Shown here in pieces: positions 17,001 to 34,997 of a stretch of DNA of 64,000 nucleotides. The notes beneath the pieces are model-generated. The model did no database searches, was not told the origin of the DNA, and worked only from the letters and a program-made list of their open reading frames with translations. Within the stretch, counting starts at the first letter, position 1, and each line of letters opens with the position of its first letter. The translations under genes were made by a program, and so were the position numbers. The DNA comes from Phoenix dactylifera (taxonomy: Eukaryota > Streptophyta > Magnoliopsida > Arecales > Arecaceae). The DNA lies in contig NC_052399.1 of the NCBI RefSeq assembly GCF_009389715.1, forward strand, positions 2,248,938-2,312,937. Direction: 5' to 3'.

Positions 17001-18573
17001 TTGAAGACGAACCTACAGAATTAGACTTTGTCCAAAATGATTCCCAAAGGGAGACTAGTGATCTAAGTACAACCAAGCCACTTCACATCACAACTGTGGA
17101 AGAGGTAGTGACAGATATTGAGAGCCAATCATCTGAATTGGCACTTGTAGCTAAAGTTACCCATACGGAGTCCAACCTTGAACATTCCCCGGTAGTAGTT
17201 TCCCTTCTAGAGGAGTTTCATGATGCACTCCCTGATGATCTTCCGGATGCACTTTCTCCAATGCATGATATCCAACGCGCAATCGATCTAGTTCCCGGAG
17301 CATCTCTGCCCAACCTTCTACATCATAGGCTCAGACCGAATGCATATGCTAGGACCTGAAATTTAATGTTACCGACAGTTGAGTTTGCATGTAATAGTTC
17401 GGTTAACAAGTCCATAGGTATGAGTCCATTCGAAGTAGTGCATGATTACAAACTTAGGCAACCCATAGACTTGTTTTTCATGTCTCATCAGTATAGAGTC
17501 TTTGAGTCTGCACAATCAATTGTATCACATCCACATTCATTGCATCGAGAAATCAGCAATTGTAGTCACTTTAATAACTTAAAATATAAATCCTTTGCTG
17601 ATTTACACAGACGTTATAATGAGTTAAGTGAAAGAGATTACATCATGATAAGAATTAGGTTTGAACGACTTTCTTCGGAAACGTTTAAGAAATTGCAAAT
17701 TTGTAGTGCAGAACAGTTCAAAATCTTAAAGAAAACCAGTTCGAATGCATATGTTGTGGATCTTCCTGATGACTATGGGATTAGTGCGACATTTAATATT
17801 GAAGATTTAGTCCCATACAAAAAGATAATATTCCTGCCTTCTGACCCCTTTATTGATATACCTGCCTATGTTGGATACCCTGCCCTATTACCTGCTGTTG
17901 AGCCACCACCTCCCAAATTTCATGCACGCAGAGAACAAATAGAACATATATTGGATGAGCAGGTTATTTCAAGCAGGAACGGTGGTTACCAACGTTACCT
18001 TGTTCGGTGGAAAGGTCGACCAAAGTCTGATGTGACGTGAATTTCCAAAGCACAGTTGCAGCGCATTGACCCCAATCTTCTGGAGCAGTACGACAGCCGG
18101 CCAGACCTGTACTCGACGGGGTCGAGTTTTTCTCACCCGGGAGGAGTTGATGGGGACATCAGAGCCCTTCATCCAGATGATCCTGAGCCCCCGGATTGAG
18201 CCAGACTCGTTTATTTGCATATTTATTTTATTATTTTATTTTTTGGCTTATTTGCATTCTAGGGTTTATTTGTGGTTTATTTTATTTCTGGGCTTATTTG
18301 CATTTTAGGGCTTATTTGTGTTATTTGTGGGTTCATTAGGATTTATTTCTGTGTAAGGGGGGTTTATGCAAGTTGTGTATTTGGGCCCTATATATAGGGA
18401 ACTATTTTCATGATTAGGGTTTAATGAATGATTAAGAATTTCTTTTCCCTACGTTCTTTCTTCTCTTCTTCTCCTCTCCTTCTCTATTCTTCCTGCGTCT
18501 CTACAACCTCTTCTTCCTTCTCCTTCTCTTGTTCTTCCTTCTTCTCCTCTTCCCCCGCACTGGTGCTACATCA
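14012..18573 (+). mobile_element. Ty3/gypsy chromodomain LTR retrotransposon (fossil, broken)
   Basis: 5' LTR 14,012-14,437 and 3' LTR 18,148-18,573, both 426 bp, TG...CA. The flanking target-site duplication is ATTTT (14,007-14,011 and 18,574-18,578). A primer-binding site TGGTATCAGAGC (initiator Met tRNA type) follows the 5' LTR and a purine tract precedes the 3' LTR. Inside are a long GC-rich leader, a gag-type zinc-knuckle segment (about 16,600-17,150), remnants of pol, and an integrase C-terminal region ending in a chromodomain (about 17,370-18,030). Most of pol is not visible: it is broken, with several breaks. The LTRs differ at about 3 of 426 positions, so the insertion is young, probably under a million years (inference). 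Confidence 0.92.
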
Positions 18574-19320
18574 ATTTTTTAACTAATTATTCAATATACA
18601 ACGTATATAAACTAGAGGATACTGTAACATGAGCCGATTCGGAAACTATGGACCGGTGGTTGTTACGGCACCAATCCCCAGCTCCGAAGGTTAAGTGGTG
18701 TTTGGAAGCAGCACTGCATATATTATCTCCAAAATCTGGCAAGAAACTCAAATAGAGCTATATCTTTCTGATTGGTGGGGTTCTTGTTTCAGCACTAAAA
18801 TCCAGCAGGAAGACTTCTAAGTCTCCTCAATCCATGACCAAAGCTGCTACAATTATCATCCACCTCATTACACAACCAATAATTGATCCAACTTTTTTTC
18901 TGCTTTATCAAATCTTTCATCATTACGGCGGCACTCTAAACAATCTTTCATTATTTTTAGTAGCGCTGCTGGCGAGCAGAAAGCAGTGGAAGGCCAGCAA
19001 ACATCTTTTTTTTTTTTTTCTTTTGAGGGACACAGGAGGTAACAAATGCTACCCTCTGTTTATTGAAGGCTGAAAGGGTTACAGAAGAAGGTTGAAAGAA
19101 TACAAGAGTGGGAAGAAAGCAAAAGAACATAGTATAGACGGAGAGTGGAGAAGAGAAGGGCAGGAAACTTCATCTTGATCTTTCTGCTGCTGACAAAGTT
19201 TGAGCACTTGATGCTGCTTCAGGTGTTCGAGTCCCGAGTCGATCACTTTTAAGGTCCATATCCTATTCATCTGCACTCTGTTATCCCCCTTTAGCGGCGC
19301 TGCCTGACATAAATGGCTTA

Positions 19321-20386
19321 GACCCTGTTTGGAGGAGCTGTTAGTAGTAGAGCTTTTAGAAGTAGAGCGGTTGGAAGTAGAGCTGTCTAAACAGAGCGTT
19401 TATAAAAAGATGTTTGCTGCTTGATAACTACATTTTTAAATTGCTGTGGCACTTTAACATGTATTTGGTAAACAAACTTAGAAAGTACTTTTATGTGACA
19501 AAATGACCATAAAGGATATTACCAGTATTATACAACAGAGCATAATAAAATATAATACGTATTAATACATAAATATATAATATGATATAATATTAATGTA
19601 ATGTAATATATTATTATTATAATATAGTACTATAACATTATGTATTATAGAATAATGATTGAATATAATATTAAATTATTTAACATAACATATCAATGTA
19701 TTATGATATAATGTAATATAATATTATATTTATAGTATAATACAATAATAAATATATAAAATATTATAATTATTAGTGTAAATTAATTTTTCATCCTTCT
19801 AATTACCATTTATCTCTCTAACAAATTTTCTAGCTAGATAATAAAATTGGTTAAATAATTACTAATATTTTTATTTATTTATTTATTTAGATCAGATTTT
19901 TTGTCATTCCCTCATTATTTTATTTATTTTATTTATTTATTTATTTATTATTTTATTTCATTGAAATATAGAAGGGTCGTCGGCCATTGGTGGTGGCCGG
20001 CATGATGGCTGCCACCGTGGGCAGCCACGAGCTCCCAAAACAAAAAAAAAAAAGAAGAGAAAGAAGGAACAGAGGCGGCGACGTTGAGAGGAAGAAGAAG
20101 ATAGAGAGGAAGAGGGAGAGGATGGGTGAGAGAAGAAGAGGTGGGATGAGGGTTTTGGAGAAAAAAGTGAGATTTAAATGGAGATAATTTGGTCCAAAAA
20201 ACAGCTCCCGGTAAAGCTGAAAACAGCATTTTCAAAAAGCTCCAAATTAGAGCTTGTCCCCAAAAGCTGTTTTCAGCTTTCCGTAAAAACTAAAACAGCT
20301 TTCAAAAATTTTTACCAAACACAATTTTTATTTAAAAATACTTTTGAATACTTTTTGGCCCTCTAAAAGTTTTCCCAAACAGGACC
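19321..20386. mobile_element. PIF/Harbinger-like non-autonomous element, unit B
   Basis: Copy of the element at 1,003-2,060, in the same place and with the same TTA target duplications (19,318-19,320 and 20,387-20,389). It is 1,066 bp. It was carried along by the segmental duplication rather than inserted independently. Confidence 0.85.
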
Positions 20387-20765
20387 TTAAGCATTGCCAA
20401 AATTATTGAACTTCTAGTAGGCTTTTGCGAAGGTTTCACGGCGTGTTGGCATCTTATCAGTACGTGGAGCTAAATTGAGCGGCAATTTGCGGCAATATTT
20501 TTATATTTGTTTACTTTTCATCATGCTGGGTGCTTTAGGTACGGCCATTGAGACAATAGATCAGAATAATTAGGCTTTAGATACAACCATTTCGAAAATC
20601 CACGCACCCAAAAAAGTTTCCACTACAGAATTTAGCTACACAAGTAGTTTGTTCTTGCTATGCAAATCCAGTGAAGAAATAACAATGACGACCAAAAATT
20701 AATCTTATTTTAGGGCCATCATTGCGCTTTTCCTTTCATTCTTACTATAGATTTTATATCCCTTC

Positions 20766-21050
20766 GTTCAAGCCCCGGTGTTCTCGTTGGGTTAAGAATT
20801 CAAATTCATTTTAAATTTAATCACAAACACCAGGATCAGTCCTAATGGACTCGTGCTACAGTGTTCCATAGTCTACATAGATTATGGCCCGGATCCGCTC
20901 TGATACCATTTATAACAATCCAGAACTTTATCCAAAATGGCTAACCGGAAGATATTATTTAAGTTTCTTGATCCTATAAAAGTATACAAGATCTACCTAG
21001 CGAAGAACCGATGTGGGACTACATATACGCTCGTAGAGGTCCTCATAATG
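20766..21050 (-). mobile_element. TRIM remnant, unit B
   Basis: Duplicate of the remnant at 2,440-2,725, with the LTR, TGGTATCAGAGC site and internal part read on the minus strand. Confidence 0.7.
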
Positions 21051-21324
21051 ATCATCTTAAAGACTATAGCAAAACATCCAATTATCAACACTTCAAATCA
21101 TTCACATGCCTATCCATGCAAGAAACAAATGAACCCCACTCCGGCAGCGAATAAAAGCTTTTCACATCCAAGAAAAGAGCAAAATAGACACCGAAAATCC
21201 CTACATTAAGAACTAATAGCTTCTTACTTTCTACCATAAAACGCACCATTCATCACAAAACCTCTCCATCACCCCAGATGACCTAAAATACAAGTTCATA
21301 AAAGACCACGCCCACTACTTTCCC

Positions 21325-21599
21325 TCACATGATAGAGCAGGCGTTTGGGTTGTCATCGCTGAAGAGTGATGTAAACTGCTCCTCAGGTGCACCGGGGCTC
21401 GGCACGGCTTGGTCCACTTTGCGGACAAACCCGGAGGTGGCCCTCTTGTCGTACGCCTGAGCTGCGTAAGGGTAGTAGACCAGATTGTAAGGGACGTAAG
21501 GCCAGAACTCCACCCTCTTCCCGGGGCTCTTCACCTTGTTCAGGACCTTCTTTGGCTCCGCATGGCCGGTCACGGTCACCCTGCTCTGCTTTCGGTTCA
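21325..21599 (-). pseudogene. HIPP terminal-exon fragment, unit B
   Basis: Same truncated exon as in unit A (2,999-3,273), ending in CSIM and a stop. The breakpoint falls at the same codon. It differs by a few substitutions (for example KVLNKVKSPG here against KFLNKVKSPG in A). Confidence 0.9.
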
Positions 21600-21867
21600 G
21601 AATGCATGAGACTACTACCCATCCATCCACAAGTAATGAATTATCCAGATTAAAAGAAAATCCAGTGGAATTCAACCCAAAAAAAATATAGAACATAAGA
21701 CAGATATTATGACATCCATCAAAAAATTAGAACCTAAACTAGTTCATTCTATTACTATCTCCACATAAAATGGTGGTCTAGAACTTATAATATTGTGAAA
21801 CATTTCCTTCAAGAATCATTAGATTCAAAGTGTAAGAGACCTGTATGTATCCACAAGGGTGAAATAC

Positions 21868-22043
21868 CTTATGGTTTGAGAGGATGTGAGATTTGATTAG
21901 AGATTTCTTCGACCTGCATATCCCACAAAATTCGCAGTAATAGCGCTTGATATCCCTAAAAACGGCCCTCCTCTCTGACCTCTGACCTCTTCAGCCTCGC
22001 TTGCCACCTCGCCAGCCGAAGCTTGAGATTCTACAGTGACCAT
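21868..22043 (-). pseudogene. TFIIIA-like first zinc-finger exon, unit B
   Basis: Copy of 3,542-3,717: the same finger (RYYCEFCGICRSKKSL), the same splice signals and the same frame offset between the ATG and the finger. Confidence 0.8.
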
Positions 22044-22551
22044 CTAGACTCCAAAAACCAGGGAACCAGTCAGGCGCATTCAATTCCATCAAATGATTGC
22101 TCATCACGTAACATGAAATAATTTAGTTCATTCAATTGTAATTTGAAATACAAATTTTTATGAAACAGGATTCTTAGCCTGGAAAAGTAAATCAGTTGAA
22201 TCTATAAAGAGGTTTGCAATTCTTTCGCCAGAGGAAGATCAAGCGATAAACAATAGATTAAAATATGAGCAATTATCGGATTTATGGAATAATTCTCAAA
22301 CAAAAAAGACAAGCAACAACTTCATACACCCCTAACAACAAAACAGCATTAAATCTCATTCAAAGTGGTTGACAATTCTATGATATCGGGTAAGGAATTT
22401 ATAAAAACCTACAAATTGCATAAACATTCAACAAAAAACAAGATAATCGAGAAAACACCCAAAGAAGTCAACATGGGTAAGCTAAAAAAATTACTAAATT
22501 TTGCATCTTCGATTGAGAGAAGATGAGATAACAATTAGGATCTCTAGCTTA

Positions 22552-22757
22552 CCCTCTCCACCGTGGAGAAGAAGGCCAAGATGAGATTAGGGCTTCGAGG
22601 CTGGGCGAAGACAACGGTGGGAGATCGAGCGCACGCGCCCGCGATGGGAGAGAGAAGATCCCAAGTCCCTGCCAGAAGACAATACGAACCCCTTCCCCTA
22701 GGGTTTAGTTTGCCCTCGGTGACAAAGGGGAGGACAAGAGCAACGCAACGCATCAAG
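22552..22757 (-). promoter_or_regulatory. Likely 5' exon/promoter of the TFIIIA-like piece, unit B
   Basis: Copy of 4,226-4,430 with the donor GTAAGC retained on the minus strand. Only small substitutions separate the two. Confidence 0.45.
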
Positions 22758-22826
22758 CAGAGGCAAGTTTTACCGGGTCCAGAACTGGCCCGACTTAAGT
22801 AGCCTAATATAGAGAGTTTTTTTTTT

Positions 22827-23262
22827 ACATGAATACCCGTCTAAAAATTTAAATTCACGCGAATATCTTCTTAAAATTTATATTTATTTTTGTATCCTTA
22901 TAAACACTGTTTTTGTACAAATGCTTCTAATATAACAATTCTTCTAACACCATTAATAAAGACCATAATTATTTTAATTAAAAATAAAATAAAATGTTGA
23001 AATGATTTTTTTTTGTCTCCCATCGTGATTGCCTTATAAATGTTTTTTTTTAACATCTATCCAATAAAGATATTTTAGTCATTTTAATTTGAAACTTTAA
23101 TTTTTTAATGGCGTTAGATGGCGTGGGTATATATATATATGCACAAATAAGGATAAAAAAGGTAGAGTAGAAAAACAAGTGTTTTACAAGGGTATATGTG
23201 CAAATATAAATTTTGGAAGGGTATTTATACAAAATTTAATATTTAGGAGGGTATTCATGCAA
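22827..23262. mobile_element. AT-rich MITE with long inverted repeats, unit B
   Basis: Copy of 4,502-4,940, flanked by a T-run on the left and an A-run on the right. Confidence 0.65.
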
Positions 23263-25160
23263 AAAAAATCTTTATTTTTTAAGACTTAGACCGGATCTAA
23301 ACAGAAGATATTGGTTGGAAGAGATGAGAGGGGACACCATTTCAAACCCGAAAACCACACCGAGTAATCATGTTGGATTATTTTTCTTTAAAAAGATAAA
23401 TAATTTAGATTCTTGCAATATAAACTAATGGCATCGATGACACTTTTAACAGTCGAATAATCGAGATTCGTGCAAGATAAACCAATAGGCAACAATGATA
23501 AATTTAATAGCTTTGTGGTTAAGTGACGAAAAATGCGTGCATGGTAGTACCTTGAGCATACATAATAAGGGCTTGGTAACTTGGCAATTCAACTAGCTCT
23601 CACTGAATCCTCTTATACCTTGTGGCACAGGAAACTCTTCAGCATTAATCGAGCGCTCCGTAGCATGAGTCTTCAATAATTAGTTTACTCCTTGATTTAT
23701 AAAATTACAAAGCCGTTCAAAGGAACAAGGAATTTACATAGCTTGTTTGTTAGCCTGGTCGTCTTTACGTAATCTCAAGTCTCTCTTTCCCCCCATTACT
23801 TGTAAACACATGCAAGAGTAAGTGTAAACGATGATGATCTGTACGTAATAAATGCATATTTCCAAAAGGTTTTCGTCTTATCTAAGATCTTGGCAGAAAT
23901 ATCGATTTATATATTTTTGCATCAGCATTTAATACTACAATACAAGAAGCTTATGGCGACCACAATCGAGGATGGGACGGAGATTGGGAAAGCTCCGATT
24001 TTATCTAGGTATACGTACGTGCCATAGGGACAGCACGGGATTAGATCTCAAGCAACCCAAATCATCGTTAAATTCTTTATCACTGTCGCTAGTCACAATG
24101 CTTGCAATGTTTCCTGCTGTACAGCTAATGATTTGATCCAACTAATTTCTTGAAATGATAAAAATTTACATAATTTATCAAGATTTTTATATCAGCGTCG
24201 TTGTCCTACCGATAATGAGAGTAATCTCTCCTCTTTACTTTTTTTTGCTCAAGCTTCCAACTCAATTGATATAATCTGGTATCAGCCACCCACCAAGTTG
24301 ACCAAAATCTCTGTATTTTATAAGCCTTGTTCCCACTTTAGCAAATCTGAACATTTTTTTTTCTTCTTTTTTCTGAAGAAAGAGGAGGGGGACTCGACCA
24401 CCTCATTTCATATAGGAGACGAAGTGAAAGAAAAGTGGAGGATACGTGCTGAAGACAGAGGGGGTGAAAAGAACAAGTAGGGACTAGGGATAGAAGAAAC
24501 TACAAGCCCAATGGTAGTTGGACATGGAGTCGCTGACGAAGAGGTTAGTTCGATCTTATCCAAAAGCTTGGAAATAGGTGATAGTGTTTATCGCAAGGCA
24601 AAAGGCTTTAAGGATCAAGAGTCAAGGATGACATTCTCCGAGAATGTTGTTCGCATAACAAGAAGTCAACCGAAAATATACTTGGTTAAACAAGTTGTAC
24701 TTGAAATACGACACAAAGCGTTGCATGACCATGCGATGCCTTGCTTGTTCCAGCCACGTCAAGGAGGTCTCTCCATGCATATCTCATCTCTCAAGGAACT
24801 CACTTCACATGAAATCCCTTTGCTTGCTTGAACTTCCTAGTGATCAGAACCATCGAGACTTCCTTTCACATAAAAAATTTTGTGTGCCATCGAGACTCTT
24901 TTCCTAACTTCACTTTACGTCATACATGGTTACGAGAATATCACGAGGAATTTCCATCCCACTCGAATTCACCCATCACGTACCCCAGCAGACGTGGAGA
25001 GAATTTTAAGGAAACCAATAGCTAAAGCGTTGTCGCAGTGAAACACGATTTCTTCTCCGATTTCTTCTCCGGTCGCTAAGGTGGCTCTCCCGATTTTTGT
25101 GCGATCTTCCGTAGTTGGACTACTGGTCCAACTCTAAGTTGATGGGACCAACTCTAACTC

Positions 25161-25167
25161 TATAAAA
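25161..25167 (+). promoter_or_regulatory. TATA box of beta-glucosidase B
   Basis: TATAAAA lies 89 bp upstream of the copy B start codon. The leader between them carries a small C-rich expansion relative to copy A. Confidence 0.6.
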
Positions 25168-25255
25168 ACCCACCCCACCCCCATCCCCATCCCCCACCTC
25201 AACCCCCACCCCTCCATACCTAGTATTCCTTTCCTCCTCTCCTCAAGCTCTCGCC

Positions 25256-30354
<5,099 letters not shown>

Positions 30355-32085
30355 TCTTATAGTCAGCGTCAGGACCTGCAGGATTTATATAGTTTGCAAC
30401 TTGGTATAGCAATAGGGAAAGGAATACTTAAACTAATAGCAAGCTGCTCAAAAAGCTAATGCTATTTAGTGTTTTAGCAGAGAGAGTTTGAATGTCTTTA
30501 ATTACTTGTGCAATCTTGATTGCAGTATGTTTTAGACACGACTATTAGTTTGCTGTGGCTGCTATACGTTGTTACTGCTTTTATATGTCCTTTTCTCTCT
30601 CTTAAGCGCGCGCACACCAAACAGCTGGCCCAGGCCCGCAAGACTCATTTCTTAACCAGGCCCGGGAATTATAGGTTGGGCCGATTAATCTGGCTCCTCT
30701 ACAACACCACTAGTGCCAAAGAGGAGCTGCCCATAGCACTTCAAAACTTGTTATATTTTGACTTTTTTTGATATATTTATGCTAGAAATATATGAGTCAT
30801 TATTGTAAAAATTTTAACCTAAAGATCGTTGATCCAACTCCCAGATGGTGAATAAACTCTGGTTCGGGCCAGGCTCACCCAACTCAAAATCTATTTTGAG
30901 CTGTGAGATGAGTTGCGTCAACAAAATATTTAATTGATGGTAATTCCAACTTTGATGTCATGAAAATAAAGCAAACTGGATTAAAAATAAAGACATTATC
31001 ACCTAAAACTACCTTACACCTAGGTTGGCAATGGAACTAGATTGGGCTTGCTTTTTCTTATTTATTGTTTTGCCTAGAGAAATAGAGACTCTTGCGTTTT
31101 GATCTATGGTCATTAGCCGTATGTAGAGTTGTGGCATGTGGTCTTTTTTTCCTCGTCTCTTGCTGTCACTCTCACAATCGAGCTTCATTTTTCTTTTTAT
31201 TTTTCATTCTTTCCTTCTCTATCAAAAAACAGTCTGCAAATATAGATATCTCCCTTTTATCCTCTCTCTCTCTCTCATCAAAAAAAAAAAGAAAAGAAAA
31301 AAAGAAGGAAAGAAAGAAAGCAAAGGCAAGATAATTTCCATGAGAATTTGCAAATGCACTACAAATTCAAAATTTAATCTTGGAACATATTGCATTGGCA
31401 TCGCCAATAGGCACCATACATCCAAAATTGTTATCAATCATAGTTATATAACCTAAATGCCCCGCACTTAGAAAAGGATTTTGCTGCAAATCTTTTTCTT
31501 CCGAAGAAAAGTTTGAATGCTACTAATCCAACGCTCTCTAAAGACTGATCATCTATTTGCAATCGGACATCAATCTTACTTTCATCAGAATCTTATTTAG
31601 TTATCAATCCCGCCTTCACCTAAAAGTTGTCTGCTGGATGTCAGTGATTCCTGACACGATCGACCTTTCCTCTACGAGTCTAAGTGAAGAAGGCAATCAA
31701 ACCTATCCGTCCTTCCCAACTCAATACATAGCTTAATATTTTTTCTCACCCATCTTCACCTAATAGTGCTACAAGTCTATTATTTAGATTATATTATTAA
31801 ATAAGAAAGAAATATATCGTTTCAAATTCCGCATATCATACTTTATGATTAAAATATTCTTAGTACCTCTCTTAATAATCATCTACGAAAATTTGTTGAA
31901 GAAGTTATATATATAATCACCTAAATTTATTTCTCTGTCTTCATCCTTATTTGCATGATTATCGTAGAAATCCCATATTATTTAGATTTTATTTTTTAAA
32001 ATAAAAATCCATGTCTTATCTACGTCTCCAATCTTTTAATGTTTTTCAACAGACCTATGCAGGCTTATATATAGTTCCGAATAAC
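30355..32085. other. Beta-glucosidase B 3' flank, no gene seen
   Basis: Matches 12,311-14,006 with small indels, including a short CT repeat near 31,263. It runs into unit C across the uninterrupted target site of the LTR element. Confidence 0.6.
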
Positions 32086-32090
32086 ATCTT
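32086..32090. other. Empty insertion site of the LTR element
   Basis: The sequence AACATCTTTTAACTAATT here matches the joined flanks of the LTR element (AACATTTT ... TTAACTAATT) with one base different in the target. This is the pre-insertion state at the B/C junction. Confidence 0.85.
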
Positions 32091-32828
32091 TTAACTAATT
32101 ATTCAGTATACAACGTATATAAACTAAAGGATACTGTAACATGAGCCTATTCGGAAACTATGGACCGGTGGTTGTTACGGCACCAATCCCCAGCTCCGAA
32201 GGTTAAGTGGTGTTTGGAAGCAGCACAGCATATATTATCTCCAAAATCTGGCAAGAAACTCAAATAGAGCTATATCTTTCTGATTGGTGGGGTTCTTGTT
32301 TCAGCACTAAAATCCAGCAGGAAGACTTCTAAATCTCCTCAATCCATGACCAAAGCTGCTACAATTATCATCCACCTCATTACACAACCAATAATTGATC
32401 CAACTTTTTTTCTGCTTTATCAAATCTTCCATCATTACGGCGGCACTCTTAACAATCTTTCATTATTTTTAGTAGCGCTGCTGGTGAGCAGAAAGCCGTG
32501 GAAGGGCAGCAAGCATCTTTTTTTTTCTTTCTTTTGAGTGACACAGGAGGTAACAAATACTACCCTCTGTTTATTGAAGGCTGAAAGAGTTACAGAAGAA
32601 GGTTGAAAGAAAAAAAGAGTGGGAAGAAAGCAAAAGAACATAGTATAGACGGAGAGTGGAGAAGAGAAGGGCAGGAAACTTCATCTTGATCTTTCTGCTG
32701 CTGACAAAGTTTGAGCACTTGATGCTGCTGCAGGTGTTCAGGTCCAAAGTCGATCGCTTTTAAGGTCCATCTCCTATTCATCTGCACTCTGTTATCCCCC
32801 CCTAGCGGCGCTGCCTGACATAAATGGC

Positions 32829-32831
32829 TTA
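32829..32831. other. Empty TTA target site of the Harbinger-like element
   Basis: AAATGGCTTAAGCATTGCC is uninterrupted here. In units A and B the same sequence is split at TTA by the 1.06-kb element, with TTA duplicated. Confidence 0.9.
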
Positions 32832-33264
32832 AGCATTGCCAAAATTATTGAACTTCTAGTAGGCTTCTGCGAAGGTTTCACGGCGTGTTGGCGTCTTATC
32901 AGTACCTGGAGCTAAATTGAGCTACAATTTGTGGCAATATTTTTATATTTCTTTACTTTTCATCATGCTGGGTGCTGTAGGTAGGACCATTGAGACAATA
33001 GATTAGAATAATTAGGCTTTAGATACAACCATTTGGAAATATCCACACACACACACACACACACAAAAAAAAGTTTAAATTACAGGATTTAGCTACACAA
33101 GTAGTTTGGTCTTGCTATGCAAATCCAGTAGCCTGAAACAACAATGACGACTAAAAATTAATCCTCTTTTAGGGCCATCATTGCTCTTTTCCTTTCATTC
33201 TTAATATGGGTTTTATATAATCTGTAAGGTAATGGTTGGTTTTAGATAATCGGTAAGGTAATGA

Positions 33265-33497
33265 TTGTAACAACCCAAGACCACATGGGCTCTCATGTAA
33301 TCCCCTTATTTAAGCCTTGACCTTCCATATAGGTTATACGCCAAATCTGTTCTGATACCATTTGTAACAATCTAGAACTTCAACCAAAATGTCTAACCGA
33401 AAGATATTATTTGAGTTTCTTGATCCTGTATAAATACCTAATATCTACCTAACGAAGAACCGATATGGGACTACATATACGCTCGCAGAGGTCCTCA
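33265..33497 (-). mobile_element. TRIM remnant, unit C
   Basis: Minus-strand TRIM of the same family, with TGTAACAA ends, a TGGTATCAGA-type primer site and an LTR containing TAGTCCCATATCGG. It corresponds to the remnants in units A and B, but its left part differs from theirs. Confidence 0.6.
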
Positions 33498-33777
33498 TAA
33501 TGATCATCTTAAAGACTACAGCAAAACATCCAATTAGCAACACTTCAAATCATTCACATGCCTATCCATGCAAGAAACAAATGAACCACACTCCGGCAGC
33601 GAATAAAAGCTTTTCACTTCGAAGAAACGAGCAAAATATACACCGAAAATCCCTGCATTAAGAACTAATAGCTTCTCCCTTTCTACCATAACACGCACCA
33701 TTCATCACAAAACCTCTCCATCACCCCCAGATGACCTAAAAAACAAGTTCAAAAAAGACCACGCCTACTATTTTCCC

Positions 33778-34937
33778 TCACATAATAGAGCAGGCGTTTG
33801 GGTTGTCATCGCTGAAGAGTGATGAGAACTGCTCCTCAGGTGCACCGGGGCTCGGCACGGCTTGGTCCACATTGCGGACAAACCCGGAGGGGGCCCTCTT
33901 GTCGTACGCCTGAGCTGCGTAAGGGTAGTAGACCAGATTGTAAGGGACGTAAGGCCAGAATTCCACCCTCTTCCCGGTGCTCTTCACCTTGTTCAGGACC
34001 TTCTTTGGCTCCACATGGCCGGTCACGGTCACCCTGCTCTGCTTTCGGTTCACATCAACCATTGTCACACCTGAGACGATGCCAGATTCAGAAGATGAAC
34101 TCAAAGCATTTGGACCACCGAGCGTGTTGCTCGGGTGGTGGATAATCTCGCCTTTTGTAGGCGAGAGGTTGAGGTTCGATTCTATAAGGTGTCCTTCCTC
34201 CTTTTGACCCCGTTAGCTCCGTGTCCTCCCGGACCAACCAGCTTGGTTTGCATGAGAGCCCGAGCTTCGGCCATATAGAGTAGGATAAGGTTAGAGCCCC
34301 TTTTTTTGGGGAAAAAACAAAGAAAAAAAAGGCCTTTGGCCTTGAGCATCTCCATATCTTGAACTGGAAGGAGCTACGTCAAATTGGACCGACACAATCA
34401 AAATCTGGGTGTGGTTTCTAGCTGGGGCATGTGGGTCTACAAAAACTTTGGACCTGGTATGAATAAAATGCAACTTATGGATTTGATCCGATTAAAAGTA
34501 GCCTTAAAGGAGGAAAAAAAATAAAGAAAGAAAGGAAAAAGGACAATTAATCTGATAATTAAACGGTTTGAAGATAGATTGAATTATTTTTGCAACTGGT
34601 AATGCCCATAATCTTTTTTTTTTAATATATCATGGAAAAGGAACAATTCAATGTTTGTAATAGATAGGCGGGCCTTCTTTTGAAAAGCTTCCTTCTGATT
34701 CCTAAGCATAAAGAATCACAATCTTTTGTCCTTGAAAAGAAAAGTAAAATTTTCTATTAATATAATTTAATCAGAAACTCTTGAGTCAATCCGGTTGGTT
34801 TCAGTTGACAACTCAAAAACAAAAGGAAGAAGACAGATAAATAACGACAGATAGGCCCAAAAAACCGTAAAGGGAAGAAATTATGAGCAAGTTTTTGACT
34901 TTCTCGCGTTATGTGGAAAGAAAATAATAAAAGCTCG

Positions 34938-34997
<60 letters not shown>

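Larger units (their letters stand above)
32091..34053. repeat. Partial tandem unit C (ancestral-type HIPP 3' region)
   Basis: Aligns with 261-3,273 and 18,579-21,599 but lacks the 1-kb Harbinger-type element and is more diverged. Homology ends inside HIPP exon 3, after which C continues into the true upstream exons of HIPP. Confidence 0.9.

Noticed and set aside
16595-17359. 254-codon frame as a host gene
   Set aside because: Its zinc knuckle and polymerase-type wording place it inside the Ty3/gypsy element, so it is treated as part of that fossil.
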